Shown here piece by piece: positions 24,881-34,378 of a stretch of DNA of 64,000 bases. The translations under genes and the position numbers were made by a program. Origin of the DNA: Flavipsychrobacter sp. (GTDB lineage: Bacteria; Bacteroidota; Bacteroidia; Chitinophagales; Chitinophagaceae); NCBI GenBank assembly GCA_016786615.1, contig JAEUVX010000011.1:285483-349482 (forward strand), written 5' to 3'. Every line of letters begins with the position of its first letter. Position 1 is the first letter of the stretch. The notes beneath the pieces are model-generated. The model ran no database searches. It had not been told where the DNA came from and saw nothing but the letters and a program-made list of their open reading frames with translations.

Positions 24881-26485
24881 ATGGAAGAGATTACGCAACA
24901 ACACGAAACACCCGCACAGCCTACATTACAATCATGGTGGGAATCCGTTAGTTTTTCGGGGAAAGAAAACTATACTCTTGGTAATGATGGACAATTACTG
25001 CAAAAAGCAATTGGTTCATTGAAAGAAAGGACAATCAGCACACTGAGCATAGACACTGCCGAAATAACACTGAAGGCATTGAAAGACAAGTTCAGTGAGG
25101 TAGAAAATAAATTCAAAGAACTACTCAATGAATGGGAAAGCACTGAAGATAAGCTGAAACTGATAGGCAAGGTGGAGCGTATGAAAGATTACCTGCAACA
25201 CACATCCGCAATCGGTATGCTGCACGACCTCGAAAAATCTTTATCAGGCATTGAGGATGTTATCAAATCGCTCACTGAAGAAAACTATAAAATAAAAGAA
25301 GCACTGGCAAAAGAAGCTGACGTACTTGCCGACAGCAACACATGGAAAGAAACGACACAAGCGTTTAAAGACCTTGCTGAAAAATGGAAACACATAGGCT
25401 TTGTTGACAAGCACCGCAATGATGAGTTGTGGAACAGGATAGAAGCTGCTAAAAACAAATTCTATGACCGTAAACGCCAGAACCATGAAGATATAAATAA
25501 AGAATTGCTGCAAAACCTTGACCTTAAAATGGAAATGGTTGAAAAAGCTGAAAAGCTCGCAGCATCAGAAGAATGGAAGGATACTACTGAAGCATTCCAC
25601 AACCTGATGGAAGAATGGAAGAAAACAGGACGTACTATTCATGATAAGAACGAAGAACTATGGCATCGTTTTATAACCGCTAAAAATACCTTCTTCGAAA
25701 AGAAAAAAGCCCACTTCGATATTATACAACAAGAACAGGAAGCAAACCTGCTTGCTAAAACAACGCTTGCCGAAAAAGCAGAGTCGCTGAAAGACAGCAC
25801 AGAGTGGGCTATTACTGCACAGGCTTTTACAGAACTGATGGATCAGTGGAAAAAAATAGGACGGGTACCTCTGGAAAAAGCAGATGAACTCTGGAACCGT
25901 TTCATTGGCTCTAAAGAACATTTCTTCAACAATAAAAAGCAACATACAGAAACGCTGAAAGTAACCCTGCAGGATAACTATGCACAAAAGATGGCATTGG
26001 TAAAACGTGCTGAATCTTTACAGCACTCTACGCACTGGCGCGAGGCTACCGACGAGATGATTGAACTGATGGAAGAATGGAAAAAAATAGGCCCCGTACC
26101 ACGCGAGCATAACAATGAAATCTGGGAGCAATTCAGCAAAGCGCGTAAAAAATTCTTTGAGCGTAAAGATGCAAACCGCGAACAACGCAAGCAAATGGCC
26201 GAAAAACACAAAAGCCAGCGTATTGAACGTGCACATACTTTCGTAAAACAACTTGAAGAAGAAATCAAAGAAGAAAAAGAGCGCCTTGATGACTTTAAGA
26301 ACAGTATACAAAATATAACACCGGGGCGAAAAGCTGAAGAGCTGCGTCAGCACCTTGAAAAACTCATAACACAAACGGAACACAAAATACAGCACAAGCT
26401 TGCAAAACTTCAGGACGCTGCTAAGCAGGTTGCAGAAAATCCCGAAGCACTTGCAGACAATATAGATAATGAAGCATCTGCTTAA
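24881..26485 (+). CDS. DUF349 repeat protein
   Basis: The 534-residue cytoplasmic protein contains about five DUF349 helical units, each with a W-(x)n-F-x-x-L-x-x-x-WK-x-x-G core: for example TWKETTQAFKDLAEKWKHIG, EWKDTTEAFHNLMEEWKKTG and THWREATDEMIELMEEWKKI. A coiled-coil tail (HTFVKQLEEEIKEEKERLDD) closes the protein. DUF349 proteins are strongly charged, helical and of unknown function in Bacteroidota; a link to nucleic-acid metabolism is suggested for some relatives but not visible here. The gene ends inside the left arm of a shared terminator. Confidence 0.88.
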   Translation: MEEITQQHETPAQPTLQSWWESVSFSGKENYTLGNDGQLLQKAIGSLKERTISTLSIDTAEITLKALKDKFSEVENKFKELLNEWESTEDKLKLIGKVERMKDYLQHTSAIGMLHDLEKSLSGIEDVIKSLTEENYKIKEALAKEADVLADSNTWKETTQAFKDLAEKWKHIGFVDKHRNDELWNRIEAAKNKFYDRKRQNHEDINKELLQNLDLKMEMVEKAEKLAASEEWKDTTEAFHNLMEEWKKTGRTIHDKNEELWHRFITAKNTFFEKKKAHFDIIQQEQEANLLAKTTLAEKAESLKDSTEWAITAQAFTELMDQWKKIGRVPLEKADELWNRFIGSKEHFFNNKKQHTETLKVTLQDNYAQKMALVKRAESLQHSTHWREATDEMIELMEEWKKIGPVPREHNNEIWEQFSKARKKFFERKDANREQRKQMAEKHKSQRIERAHTFVKQLEEEIKEEKERLDDFKNSIQNITPGRKAEELRQHLEKLITQTEHKIQHKLAKLQDAAKQVAENPEALADNIDNEASA

Positions 26486-26520
26486 AAATAAAAGCCCCGA
26501 ATATTCGGGGCTTTTATTTT
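26485..26520. terminator. Bidirectional terminator between DUF349 and thioredoxin-like genes
   Basis: A perfect 18+18 palindrome centred at 26502/26503 around GCCCCGAAT/ATTCGGGGC. Its edges coincide with the last base of the DUF349 stop codon and with the thioredoxin-like stop codon, so both ends use the same structure. Confidence 0.92.
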
Positions 26521-27035
26521 TATAACTGTTGCATCGTAGAGATTATATCCTGGATTTTTGCACTGCCGTTAAATAGCTTTACGAACTTCTTATTCTTGTC
26601 GTACACGGCAATACCCGGTACTGCCTTCAGTTGATAAAACCCTGCAAAAAAGAAATCGATATCCTTACCGAATACTATATTCTTATGCTTGTTCAGCGTG
26701 TACTTTTCGGCAAACTTCTTAATATCCCTCAGCTCCATAAACGAAAACATATAAATCTGAACATCTTTCAGTTCTGCCATGTGGTTTTTCATGGAGTCTG
26801 CCATATGCTGGCAATGTTCACAATCCGGGCTGAACAACATCAGCATGGTGGCTTTGCCGGCCTTAATATTAAATGTATTCAGGAATTTTACACTATCCAG
26901 CAACTGTATCCTGAATGCCGGCATTTCAGGATGTTTAATATAGGGCAGTGATGTATCTACATCCAGTTGAGCTTTTGCAGACATTATCATACAACTGAAC
27001 AACAATACAAATACATGCTTTAGTTTCATATCCAT
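26520..27035 (-). CDS. Periplasmic thioredoxin-like protein
   Basis: The 171-residue product has a signal peptide (LKHVFVLLFSCMIMSAKAQ; ATG at 27035 or 27029) and a thioredoxin fold. The active-site motif CEHC follows MLMLFSPD near residue 75, and the cis-proline region is QLKAVPGIAVYDKNKKFV. The sequence is close to TlpA/ResA-like reductases, which keep exported proteins or cytochrome c reduced. CEHC is less common than CPPC or CxPC and lacks the Pro. It is divergent from the helicase gene and ends at the shared terminator. Confidence 0.85.
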   Translation of the reverse strand: MDMKLKHVFVLLFSCMIMSAKAQLDVDTSLPYIKHPEMPAFRIQLLDSVKFLNTFNIKAGKATMLMLFSPDCEHCQHMADSMKNHMAELKDVQIYMFSFMELRDIKKFAEKYTLNKHKNIVFGKDIDFFFAGFYQLKAVPGIAVYDKNKKFVKLFNGSAKIQDIISTMQQL

Positions 27036-27118
27036 TTTCTTGTTTGCTTACAAATGTAAGGAAGTCTTCTTTTTCAGATAGCAATGGTTTGTTAACTTCA
27101 TAGCGTAGTAGAATACCC

Positions 27119-30100
27119 ATGATAGTAAACGAAGAGCTTTTCCTTAGCAGATATAACAACTTGAATACTGAACAACGCGAGGCTGTAGATAACATCTACG
27201 GCCCTGTAATGGTAATAGCAGGCCCCGGTACCGGCAAAACAGAAGTATTATCGGTACGTATTGCCAACCTGTTGCGCAGCGAGGCACAGGTACAGCCACA
27301 GGAGATTCTTTGCCTAACCTATACCGATGAAGCTACCAATGCTATGCGTCGCAGGCTTATGCAAATAACAGGGCCTGCTGCACACAGGGTAAACATCTGC
27401 ACTTTTCATGCGTTTTGTAATAATGTTATCCAGAACAACAGCGAATACTTCAGCCTGCGTACACTACAACCAATTACCGACCTGGAACGTACTGAACTTT
27501 TATACGAGATACTGGAAGAACTACCAAGCGGACATGCACTCCGAAAACTAAGCGGGAACATATACTTCGATGCTGGCAGGTTGAATCGCCTGTTCGATAT
27601 GATGAAACGTGAGAACATCAGTGCAGCAACTATTGCCGATGCTATCGATAAACAGATAGCTGAAATGCCTGACAATGAAAAGTACATCTATAAACGCAGT
27701 GGAAAAGGATACACCAAAGGTGACATCAAACAGGCAGAAATAGATGAAGAAACACGTAAGCTGAGCCAAACCAAAGCGGCCGCACAGCTTTTTGATGTAT
27801 ATATAGAGAAGATGAAGCTGAAGGGGCGTTATGACTTCAATGATATGATAATATGGGTCCTTGATGCTTTTAAAAAGAATGAAGCCTTATTATTAAGCTA
27901 TCAGGAACGTCACCAGTTTATATTAGTAGATGAGTTTCAGGATACCAATGGTGCACAAAGCGATTTGCTACATATACTCACCGATTTCTGGGAAGACCCA
28001 AACATATTTGTTGTGGGTGATGACGACCAGTCTATCTACGAATTTCAGGGTGCACGTATCAGAAATATCCTCGACTTCTATCAACGCTATAAAGAAACCA
28101 TTAAAGTTATTGTACTCCCACAGAACTATCGTTCATCGCAACTAATCCTCGACAAGGCGATGGCAACAATTGACAATAACGAGCAAAGGTTGATAAAACA
28201 ACTTGATGATATTGCTCTTAACAAAAATATCATTGCTGCAGCATCTCGCTTTCAAAATGGGAATGACAGCATCCCGCCTGTAGTGAAAGTGTATAACAAC
28301 ATACTACAGGAAGAAGCAGATGTGGTTATGCAAATAGAAGAACTGCAAAAACAAGGTATAGCGCTGAATAATGTAGCCGTATTGTATGCACAACACAAGC
28401 AGGCCGATAATATTATCAGCCTGATGGAACGCAAAGGCATACCATACACCGTAAAGAAACCGGTGAATGTGCTAGACCTTCCACTGATACAACAGGTAAT
28501 CAATATATTGTATTATCTGGATGAAGAACGTAAAGAGGCATTCAGCAGCGAGGCAAGATTATTCGAAATCATGCACGCCCCTTATTACGAGATTGCACCT
28601 GTTGATATTGCAACACTTTCGCTGCATATCAGTAACAATAAATCGAAAGATAAGAGCCTCGGTCTATGGCGGTTGGTATTGAACAATGTGCTGTTGCTCG
28701 AAACCATGAACCTTACTACTGCCAAAAATATTACTCGCCTTGGCAGGTGTCTCGACAATTGGCTGCAGGAGCAGCAAACACTTCCATTGCCATTGCTCGT
28801 TGAAAAAATCATCTATGAGAGTGGCATGATGGCATACCTGCTCAAAAAAGCAGACCATGTATGGAATGTACAAGTCATCAATACTTTCTTCGAATTTATT
28901 AAAGAGAGTTACGACCGCGATGCAAGGCTGAAAGTACCCGAATTGCTGCGTATGATAGAACGCATGTTGGATGAAGGAATCAGTGTGCCGATACAAAAAG
29001 TGGTACAAAATGAAAATGGTGTGCGCTTCTACACGGCGCATGGTGCAAAGGGCAATGAATTTGAGTATGTATTTCTTGTTGGCTGCACTAAAAACTTCTG
29101 GGAAAACAAATCAGGTGGCACCAATCAATATAAATTACCGGAAGGCATTACCAATACCAAAGATGATGCCGATAAAACATATAAAACAGAAGTAGCTCGC
29201 CGTCTCTTTTATGTTGCACTTACGCGTGCCAAGAAATACCTGCATGTCTCTTATGCAATAAGCGATAATAACAGCAAGCCGTTAGAGAACTCGTTGTTTA
29301 TTGACGAAATCAGTCTGCCCGAAGAGCGGATAAACGAATCTGTTACCAGCGAAGCTATCGTGCAGCATATTCAATGGGCATTGCAACCGGTACCCGATGT
29401 GCGCATTAAACTCGCTAACGGGCAATGGATAAATTATATCCTGCAGCAGTTTACCATGAGCTATACGACATTATCGAAGTACCTGCGTTGCCCGCTTACT
29501 TTTTACTACGAACACATATTGCGTGTACCATTCTTAAAGAGCGATGCACTGGCATTCGGTAGTTCCGTACACTATGCACTGGAACGGATGTATAAACTCA
29601 TGAAGGAAAGAAATGGTGTGTTCCCACCTGTTGAAGATGTTATTGCAGCTTTCAAATCAGAAATGTACCGGGAACGGGAATCATTTACCGACATACAGTT
29701 TGACAGGAGAATGGAACAGGGAAATACTATACTTACAGAGTACTATGAAAAATACCTGCACACACTCCCTACAAAAGTAGAAATTGAATATAAAATACAG
29801 CGTTACATGCTGGATAGTGTACCTGTAACGGGTAAGATAGACCTGATACAGTTTGATGACGACGGTTGCAAAGTGATTGATTATAAAACAGGCGACCCCG
29901 ACAGGTCTTCAAGCACATACACTGCCCCTCCTAATGAAAAAGAACCCAATGGCGGCGATTACTGGCGGCAGATGCTCTTCTACAAACTACTGATAGAAAA
30001 TAACCCCGACAAGCAATGGCACGTGAAAGAAGGCATGTTTGACTATATAGAAAAGGGGCGTAAAACAAATCAGTATAAGCAGATTGTAATTCCGTTCATA

Positions 30101-30268
30101 GGCCAGCAGGAAGAGATTGTACGCCAGCAGTTGAAGAATGCGTATGCAGGTATTATGAATCACGAATTTGATAAAGGCTGTGGTAAAGAAGAATGCAACT
30201 GGTGTAATTTTGCAAGGCGATACGAATTGATACGCCCTGTAGAAGAAATGGAGATTGATGATATTTAA
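27119..30268 (+). CDS. UvrD-family helicase fused to a PD-(D/E)XK nuclease with Fe-S cysteines
   Basis: The 1049-residue protein joins an SF1A helicase and a RecB-type nuclease. Helicase motifs in order: Q motif LNTEQREAV (residue 16), Walker A AGPGTGKTE (34), motif II LVDEFQDT, motif III VGDDDQSIYEFQGA, motif VI VALTRAKKYLHV. The nuclease has GKIDLIQFDDDGCKVIDYKTG, with Asp and Asp-x-Lys-type catalytic residues. Four cysteines (Cys791 in YLRCPLTFYY, and Cys1021, 1026, 1029 in CGKEECNWC) are spaced like the [4Fe-4S] staple of AddB, Dna2 and Cas4 nucleases. It probably acts in double-strand break processing. Both activities in one chain, without a separate AddA/AddB pair nearby, is the notable point. 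Confidence 0.9.
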   Translation: MIVNEELFLSRYNNLNTEQREAVDNIYGPVMVIAGPGTGKTEVLSVRIANLLRSEAQVQPQEILCLTYTDEATNAMRRRLMQITGPAAHRVNICTFHAFCNNVIQNNSEYFSLRTLQPITDLERTELLYEILEELPSGHALRKLSGNIYFDAGRLNRLFDMMKRENISAATIADAIDKQIAEMPDNEKYIYKRSGKGYTKGDIKQAEIDEETRKLSQTKAAAQLFDVYIEKMKLKGRYDFNDMIIWVLDAFKKNEALLLSYQERHQFILVDEFQDTNGAQSDLLHILTDFWEDPNIFVVGDDDQSIYEFQGARIRNILDFYQRYKETIKVIVLPQNYRSSQLILDKAMATIDNNEQRLIKQLDDIALNKNIIAAASRFQNGNDSIPPVVKVYNNILQEEADVVMQIEELQKQGIALNNVAVLYAQHKQADNIISLMERKGIPYTVKKPVNVLDLPLIQQVINILYYLDEERKEAFSSEARLFEIMHAPYYEIAPVDIATLSLHISNNKSKDKSLGLWRLVLNNVLLLETMNLTTAKNITRLGRCLDNWLQEQQTLPLPLLVEKIIYESGMMAYLLKKADHVWNVQVINTFFEFIKESYDRDARLKVPELLRMIERMLDEGISVPIQKVVQNENGVRFYTAHGAKGNEFEYVFLVGCTKNFWENKSGGTNQYKLPEGITNTKDDADKTYKTEVARRLFYVALTRAKKYLHVSYAISDNNSKPLENSLFIDEISLPEERINESVTSEAIVQHIQWALQPVPDVRIKLANGQWINYILQQFTMSYTTLSKYLRCPLTFYYEHILRVPFLKSDALAFGSSVHYALERMYKLMKERNGVFPPVEDVIAAFKSEMYRERESFTDIQFDRRMEQGNTILTEYYEKYLHTLPTKVEIEYKIQRYMLDSVPVTGKIDLIQFDDDGCKVIDYKTGDPDRSSSTYTAPPNEKEPNGGDYWRQMLFYKLLIENNPDKQWHVKEGMFDYIEKGRKTNQYKQIVIPFIGQQEEIVRQQLKNAYAGIMNHEFDKGCGKEECNWCNFARRYELIRPVEEMEIDDI

Positions 30269-30311
30269 TCTTGCATGATTATATAAGACTTGAACAATTG
30301 ATTGACTTATA

Positions 30312-30349
30312 AAAAGAATGGGGCTCCTGATCAGGAGCCCCATTCTTTT
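30312..30349. terminator. Bidirectional terminator between helicase and OmpA genes
   Basis: Perfect 19+19 palindrome, core GGGGCTCCTGA/TCAGGAGCCCC, with A-rich and T-rich arms on either side. Confidence 0.93.
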
Positions 30350-30366
30350 ATTGTATGAAAAACGAA

Positions 30367-32643
30367 TTAGTCTTTCAATTTCAAATCCATTGCAACACGG
30401 CGGTTCTTCGCACGGCCAGCAGCAGTTTTGTTGCTTACTACCGGTTTAGTATCACCATAGCCGTTATCAGTCAACCTGTCAGCAGCTATACCTTTTGATA
30501 CGAAGTATGCTTTTACAGATGCTGCACGCTCTTTAGACAATTGCAGATTCTTCGCAGCATTACCTGTGTTATCTGTATGACCATCAATAGTCATCTGGTA
30601 ATCAGGATAATCGTTCAGTATCTTAACAACTTCGTTCAGCAGTTTATGAGAAGTTTTCTTGATTGTTGCTTTACCCAGGTCGAACTGGATAGCTGTAGCA
30701 GCAAATGCAAGGCGCTTCTTAACCTGTACGCTTACTTCAGGACAACCGAAGTTGTTTACAGTACCTGCAACCGTAGGACACTTATCCAAATGGTCGGCAA
30801 CACCGTCATTATCCGTATCAGGACAACCTTCGTTAGCTATAGGACCAGCAGCTGTAGGACATTTATCTACGTTATCAGCAATACCATCACCATCCGTATC
30901 AGGACAACCTTTGTATTGAGCTAAACCAGGAAGGTCAGCACAAGCATCATCTATATCAGCTACGCCGTCATTATCGCGGTCAGGACAACCTTGCATTGCA
31001 GGCAAGCCAGCCTCTTGCGGACAACGATCTTCAGCGTCAGCAACACCATCCAGATCAGCATCAGGACAACCTGCAGCAGTTTTAGAACCTGCTACATCAG
31101 GACATTTGTCGTCTTTATCCAATACACCGTCACCATCTTTATCAGGGTTAGGGCAACCTTTCATTTCCCAAACACCTTTTTCATTTTTACACTTGTCTTT
31201 GCGGTTAGAAACTAAGTCGCCATCGCTATCTCTTGGTTTCTTTTTATTGAACGGAACATAAGCACCGAAGTACATGTTCATACCATTACCTTCACCAAAG
31301 AAAGCTAACATGTCATCACTACCAAAGAAGAAGCCACCTACACGGATACCTGCACCGGCCTTAATGCCTTTTGTCAGTGTGCTGTATGTGATTGGCAAAC
31401 CAAAGCTGAACACGCGTGTATCGAAACGCGGAGTCAAAGTAACCTGGCTATATAATGTATTACCATAACGCAGACGGTCTGCTATGTTTGCCATATATGT
31501 AGCATTAACATACAACCCGCCAATAGCATGATAATCCAAACCGATAACCAATGCAGTTGGCAAACCAACTTTTGTAGCAGTTGCAGCCTGGCTTATTGCC
31601 AAACCTCTCTGGTTCATATATTTCGACAATGAATCGAAGTCATATATCTTATCAGCTATTTCCTCACCTACTAAGCCGGAACCGTTTCCTGAGAATTTAG
31701 ATTCTTTATTATTGCTTGAATATTTAATAGAACCTAAATCTGTAACTGCAGCAGAGAAACGCAACAAGTATTGGTTTTTGCTATTGTCACTGATACCTGT
31801 TTTACCATCCATATCATATTTATATCCCTGATATTTCGGACGGAATTCATATACTACACCCAGGTCAAAACCATAACCCTTACCTGCATTACCAAAGAAG
31901 TTGCTGGTAGCGTTATCACCACCTTCAACCGCTACACCACCTTGTGCATAGCTCAGGTCAGTATTAGTTACATTGAACTGTGCCTGGCTGCTTGATGCAC
32001 TTGTAAATGTTGCATTCAGGTTACGGCTAACAAGGCTCGCATAACCCGCACCCATCAGGTAGCGTGCAGTAAAACCACCTTTAACCTGGTGCTTGTTTTT
32101 TTGCCAGATAACACCACCGTAACTCAGGCCGATTTCTGTCCATAAGTGAGCAGTGAAGTTGAACTTGTCTGCTTTTACAGTAACACCGTTCTGCGGGTTG
32201 AAGCTAGAGTCAGTAATATTACGATACAGGTTTTGGTTCATGTTATGAAACTGAGCCATACCACGCATACGAGTAGTAAGCGCAACACCATGCTTGTTTC
32301 CGATGCTGAACATAAAGCCAGGTCCGCGAACTTCTGCAGTTGGCAACAGAATGCTGAACTTATCATTATTAGTAAACTTCAACGATTTTGACAGTTTATC
32401 ACCGTCCAGAATACCGCTGAATACATCACCTGCATTGAACTTTGCAAGGCTGTTGTCAGCACCTACGTTCAATGAAAAAAGATCTACTGTGAATTTGTGG
32501 CGAGAATCTGCCAGGTTTGCCGGGTTAAGATAAAGGCTGTTGGTTCCGCTCCAGTTACTGGTAGCAACGCCCAAATACCTTTGCGCATCCGCAGCTACCG
32601 GCAATGTAGCAGCTAATGCTAATGTTAGTGTAAACTTTCTCAT
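30367..32643 (-). CDS. OmpA-family protein with thrombospondin type-3 repeats
   Basis: The 758-residue protein starts with a signal peptide (LTLALAATLPVAADAQ) followed by a large beta-barrel region (about 30-480) resembling DUF5723. Then come about six Ca-binding thrombospondin type-3 repeats with D-x-D-x-D-G-x-x-D-x-x-D-x-C-P (for example GDGVLDKDDKCPD, DLDGVADAEDRCP). The C-terminal OmpA domain (QMTIDGHTDNTGNAAKNLQL and the R-x-x-x-V region SKERAASVKAYF) binds peptidoglycan. It anchors the outer membrane to the wall. The gap 32644-32944 upstream (300 nt) shows no gene; it is AT-rich and should hold the promoter. Confidence 0.92.
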   Translation of the reverse strand: MRKFTLTLALAATLPVAADAQRYLGVATSNWSGTNSLYLNPANLADSRHKFTVDLFSLNVGADNSLAKFNAGDVFSGILDGDKLSKSLKFTNNDKFSILLPTAEVRGPGFMFSIGNKHGVALTTRMRGMAQFHNMNQNLYRNITDSSFNPQNGVTVKADKFNFTAHLWTEIGLSYGGVIWQKNKHQVKGGFTARYLMGAGYASLVSRNLNATFTSASSSQAQFNVTNTDLSYAQGGVAVEGGDNATSNFFGNAGKGYGFDLGVVYEFRPKYQGYKYDMDGKTGISDNSKNQYLLRFSAAVTDLGSIKYSSNNKESKFSGNGSGLVGEEIADKIYDFDSLSKYMNQRGLAISQAATATKVGLPTALVIGLDYHAIGGLYVNATYMANIADRLRYGNTLYSQVTLTPRFDTRVFSFGLPITYSTLTKGIKAGAGIRVGGFFFGSDDMLAFFGEGNGMNMYFGAYVPFNKKKPRDSDGDLVSNRKDKCKNEKGVWEMKGCPNPDKDGDGVLDKDDKCPDVAGSKTAAGCPDADLDGVADAEDRCPQEAGLPAMQGCPDRDNDGVADIDDACADLPGLAQYKGCPDTDGDGIADNVDKCPTAAGPIANEGCPDTDNDGVADHLDKCPTVAGTVNNFGCPEVSVQVKKRLAFAATAIQFDLGKATIKKTSHKLLNEVVKILNDYPDYQMTIDGHTDNTGNAAKNLQLSKERAASVKAYFVSKGIAADRLTDNGYGDTKPVVSNKTAAGRAKNRRVAMDLKLKD

Positions 32644-32944
32644 ATAGTGGTGTTTGATTCTACGATTTTATACTCTTCTTAACACATACCATGCCAACAC
32701 AAAAACATTAATAAAAAATATATCCCTTTACTTTTGGCGCTGCAAAACAACGAAAAACTTTCGGAACACTGAAAACATTTATAGTATTAATGTTTTAAAA
32801 GTGAATTAACTACAGCCTTATCTAAAAAAATATAATGCAAAAATAGAAGTAATTCTACAAAGATGCTATACCGTATAAAAGGTATTTCCTATGCGTATTA
32901 ATACGCACAATGCCAAAAAAGGGTAAAAATGTAAAGATTTGAAA

Positions 32945-33400
32945 TTATAAAGCCATTTTCTCAACCCGGCGCTCATGCCTGCCACCTTCAAAAGCTATGC
33001 TTAAAAAAGTATCAATCATGGAAAATGCCAGCTCCTGCGATACAAAACGCGCAGGAACACATATAATATTGGCATTATTGTGCTGACGCGCCAATGCTGC
33101 AATTTCCTCGTTCCAGCAAAGTGCAGCGCGTACTCCTGCATGTTTGTTAGCCGTCATACAAACACCGTTGCCGCTGCCACATATCAAAATACCTACCGAC
33201 GATGCTCCGGTCTCTACCATACTTGCTACAGGGTGTGCATAGTCAGGATAATCCGTACTGTCTGTACTATATGTGCCTTTATCTTCAACAGTCCAGCCAT
33301 TCTCCTGCAACAGTTTTTTTACTGCTTCTTTCAACTCAAAACCTGCGTGGTCGCATCCTAATGCCAATGGCAATTGCTGATTGAAAACTGTAGGTAACAT
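32945..33400 (-). CDS. rpiB: Ribose 5-phosphate isomerase B
   Basis: RpiB interconverts ribose 5-phosphate and ribulose 5-phosphate in the pentose phosphate pathway. The 151-residue product shows LALGCDHAGFELKEAVKKLL, the active-site Cys in GILICGSGNGVCMTANKHAG and GVRAALCWNEEIAALARQHNNANI, all RpiB hallmarks. The C-terminus (AFEGGRHERRVEKM) is complete. tatC lies 4 nt upstream on the same strand, so rpiB is the second gene of a tatC-rpiB operon. Confidence 0.96.
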   Translation of the reverse strand: MLPTVFNQQLPLALGCDHAGFELKEAVKKLLQENGWTVEDKGTYSTDSTDYPDYAHPVASMVETGASSVGILICGSGNGVCMTANKHAGVRAALCWNEEIAALARQHNNANIICVPARFVSQELAFSMIDTFLSIAFEGGRHERRVEKMAL

Positions 33401-33404
33401 AGCT

Positions 33405-34256
33405 CTAATATTTTTGAAGTTCTTTACGCTGTCTTTCTTTGTTGGCCCTGTCGCTGATAGATATACCTGCTTCGTACAGTACCATCAATGGTATTGCTAC
33501 CAACCATATACTGAACCAGTCCGGCGGAGTAATGATTGCAGCCAATACAAAGATAACAAGAATAGCGTATCTGCGTTTTTCACGCATAAGTTTTGGTGTC
33601 AGTAATCCGATACGAGATAAGAAGAATACCACAACCGGCAACTCAAACACCACACCCATACCCAATATCAGGTCGCTCATGGTATCGTAATAGTTGGACA
33701 TTGTAATAATATTCTTAAATGAAGGACTTAACTGGTAATTAGCGAAAAAGTTGATGGTAAACGGCGCTACTACATAATAGGCAAACAATACGCCTATAAA
33801 AAACAGCAACGATGTCCAGAACACAATACCACGGGCATATTTCAACTCACTTGCTTTCAGTGCAGGTTTTATAAACTTCCAGAATTCCCAGAATACAAAC
33901 GGGAAAGCAAGTACAAACCCAACCATAAAAGATGTAGAAAAACTGAGCATGAACTGGCCGGACAGTTCTGTATTCTGAAACTCCATCTTGATATCCTGCA
34001 GGCATAATGCACTTACACCGATTTTATTACCAAAGTCACACAATATCCTGTAGGAGATAAAATTGGCATGTGCAGGACCTAATATGATGTTATCCCAAAT
34101 CCACTCTATCTTAAAGAATGCAATTATTGAGCAGATGATTACTACTGCCAGGGAACGTATTATATGCCAGCGCAGCTCCTCTATATGGTCAACAAAAGCC
34201 ATCTCTGCATTGGCAGACTTTTGTCTTTTCTTAAAGAAATTATCAATAAAACTCAC
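33405..34256 (-). CDS. tatC: Twin-arginine translocase subunit TatC
   Basis: TatC is the receptor of the Tat pathway, which exports folded proteins bearing RR signal peptides. The 283-residue product has six predicted membrane segments and the family motifs AFVDHIEELRWHIIRSL near residue 20, FVFWEFWKFIKPAL near residue 123 and FFIGVLFAYYVVAPFTINFF. An unusual feature is the long insertion between helices 1 and 2 (ILCDFGNKIGVSALCLQDIK), common in Bacteroidota TatC. No tatA is in the window. It leads an operon with rpiB. Confidence 0.96.
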   Translation of the reverse strand: MSFIDNFFKKRQKSANAEMAFVDHIEELRWHIIRSLAVVIICSIIAFFKIEWIWDNIILGPAHANFISYRILCDFGNKIGVSALCLQDIKMEFQNTELSGQFMLSFSTSFMVGFVLAFPFVFWEFWKFIKPALKASELKYARGIVFWTSLLFFIGVLFAYYVVAPFTINFFANYQLSPSFKNIITMSNYYDTMSDLILGMGVVFELPVVVFFLSRIGLLTPKLMREKRRYAILVIFVLAAIITPPDWFSIWLVAIPLMVLYEAGISISDRANKERQRKELQKY

Positions 34257-34278
34257 CTGCTGTCTGTACGTTAGGGCG

Positions 34279-34286
34279 CAAATTTA
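34279..34286 (-). promoter_or_regulatory. Promoter -7 element for tatC-rpiB
   Basis: TAAATTTG on the minus strand matches TAnnTTTG and lies 22 bases before the tatC ATG. The -33 box is not evident. Confidence 0.5.
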
Positions 34287-34378
34287 TACAAATATGGTTA
34301 TTAATAGCCTTGTCTGCTGCATATATAATAATGATGGCGGCATTAAGCCGCCATCATATAAAACAAAATGAGATAACC

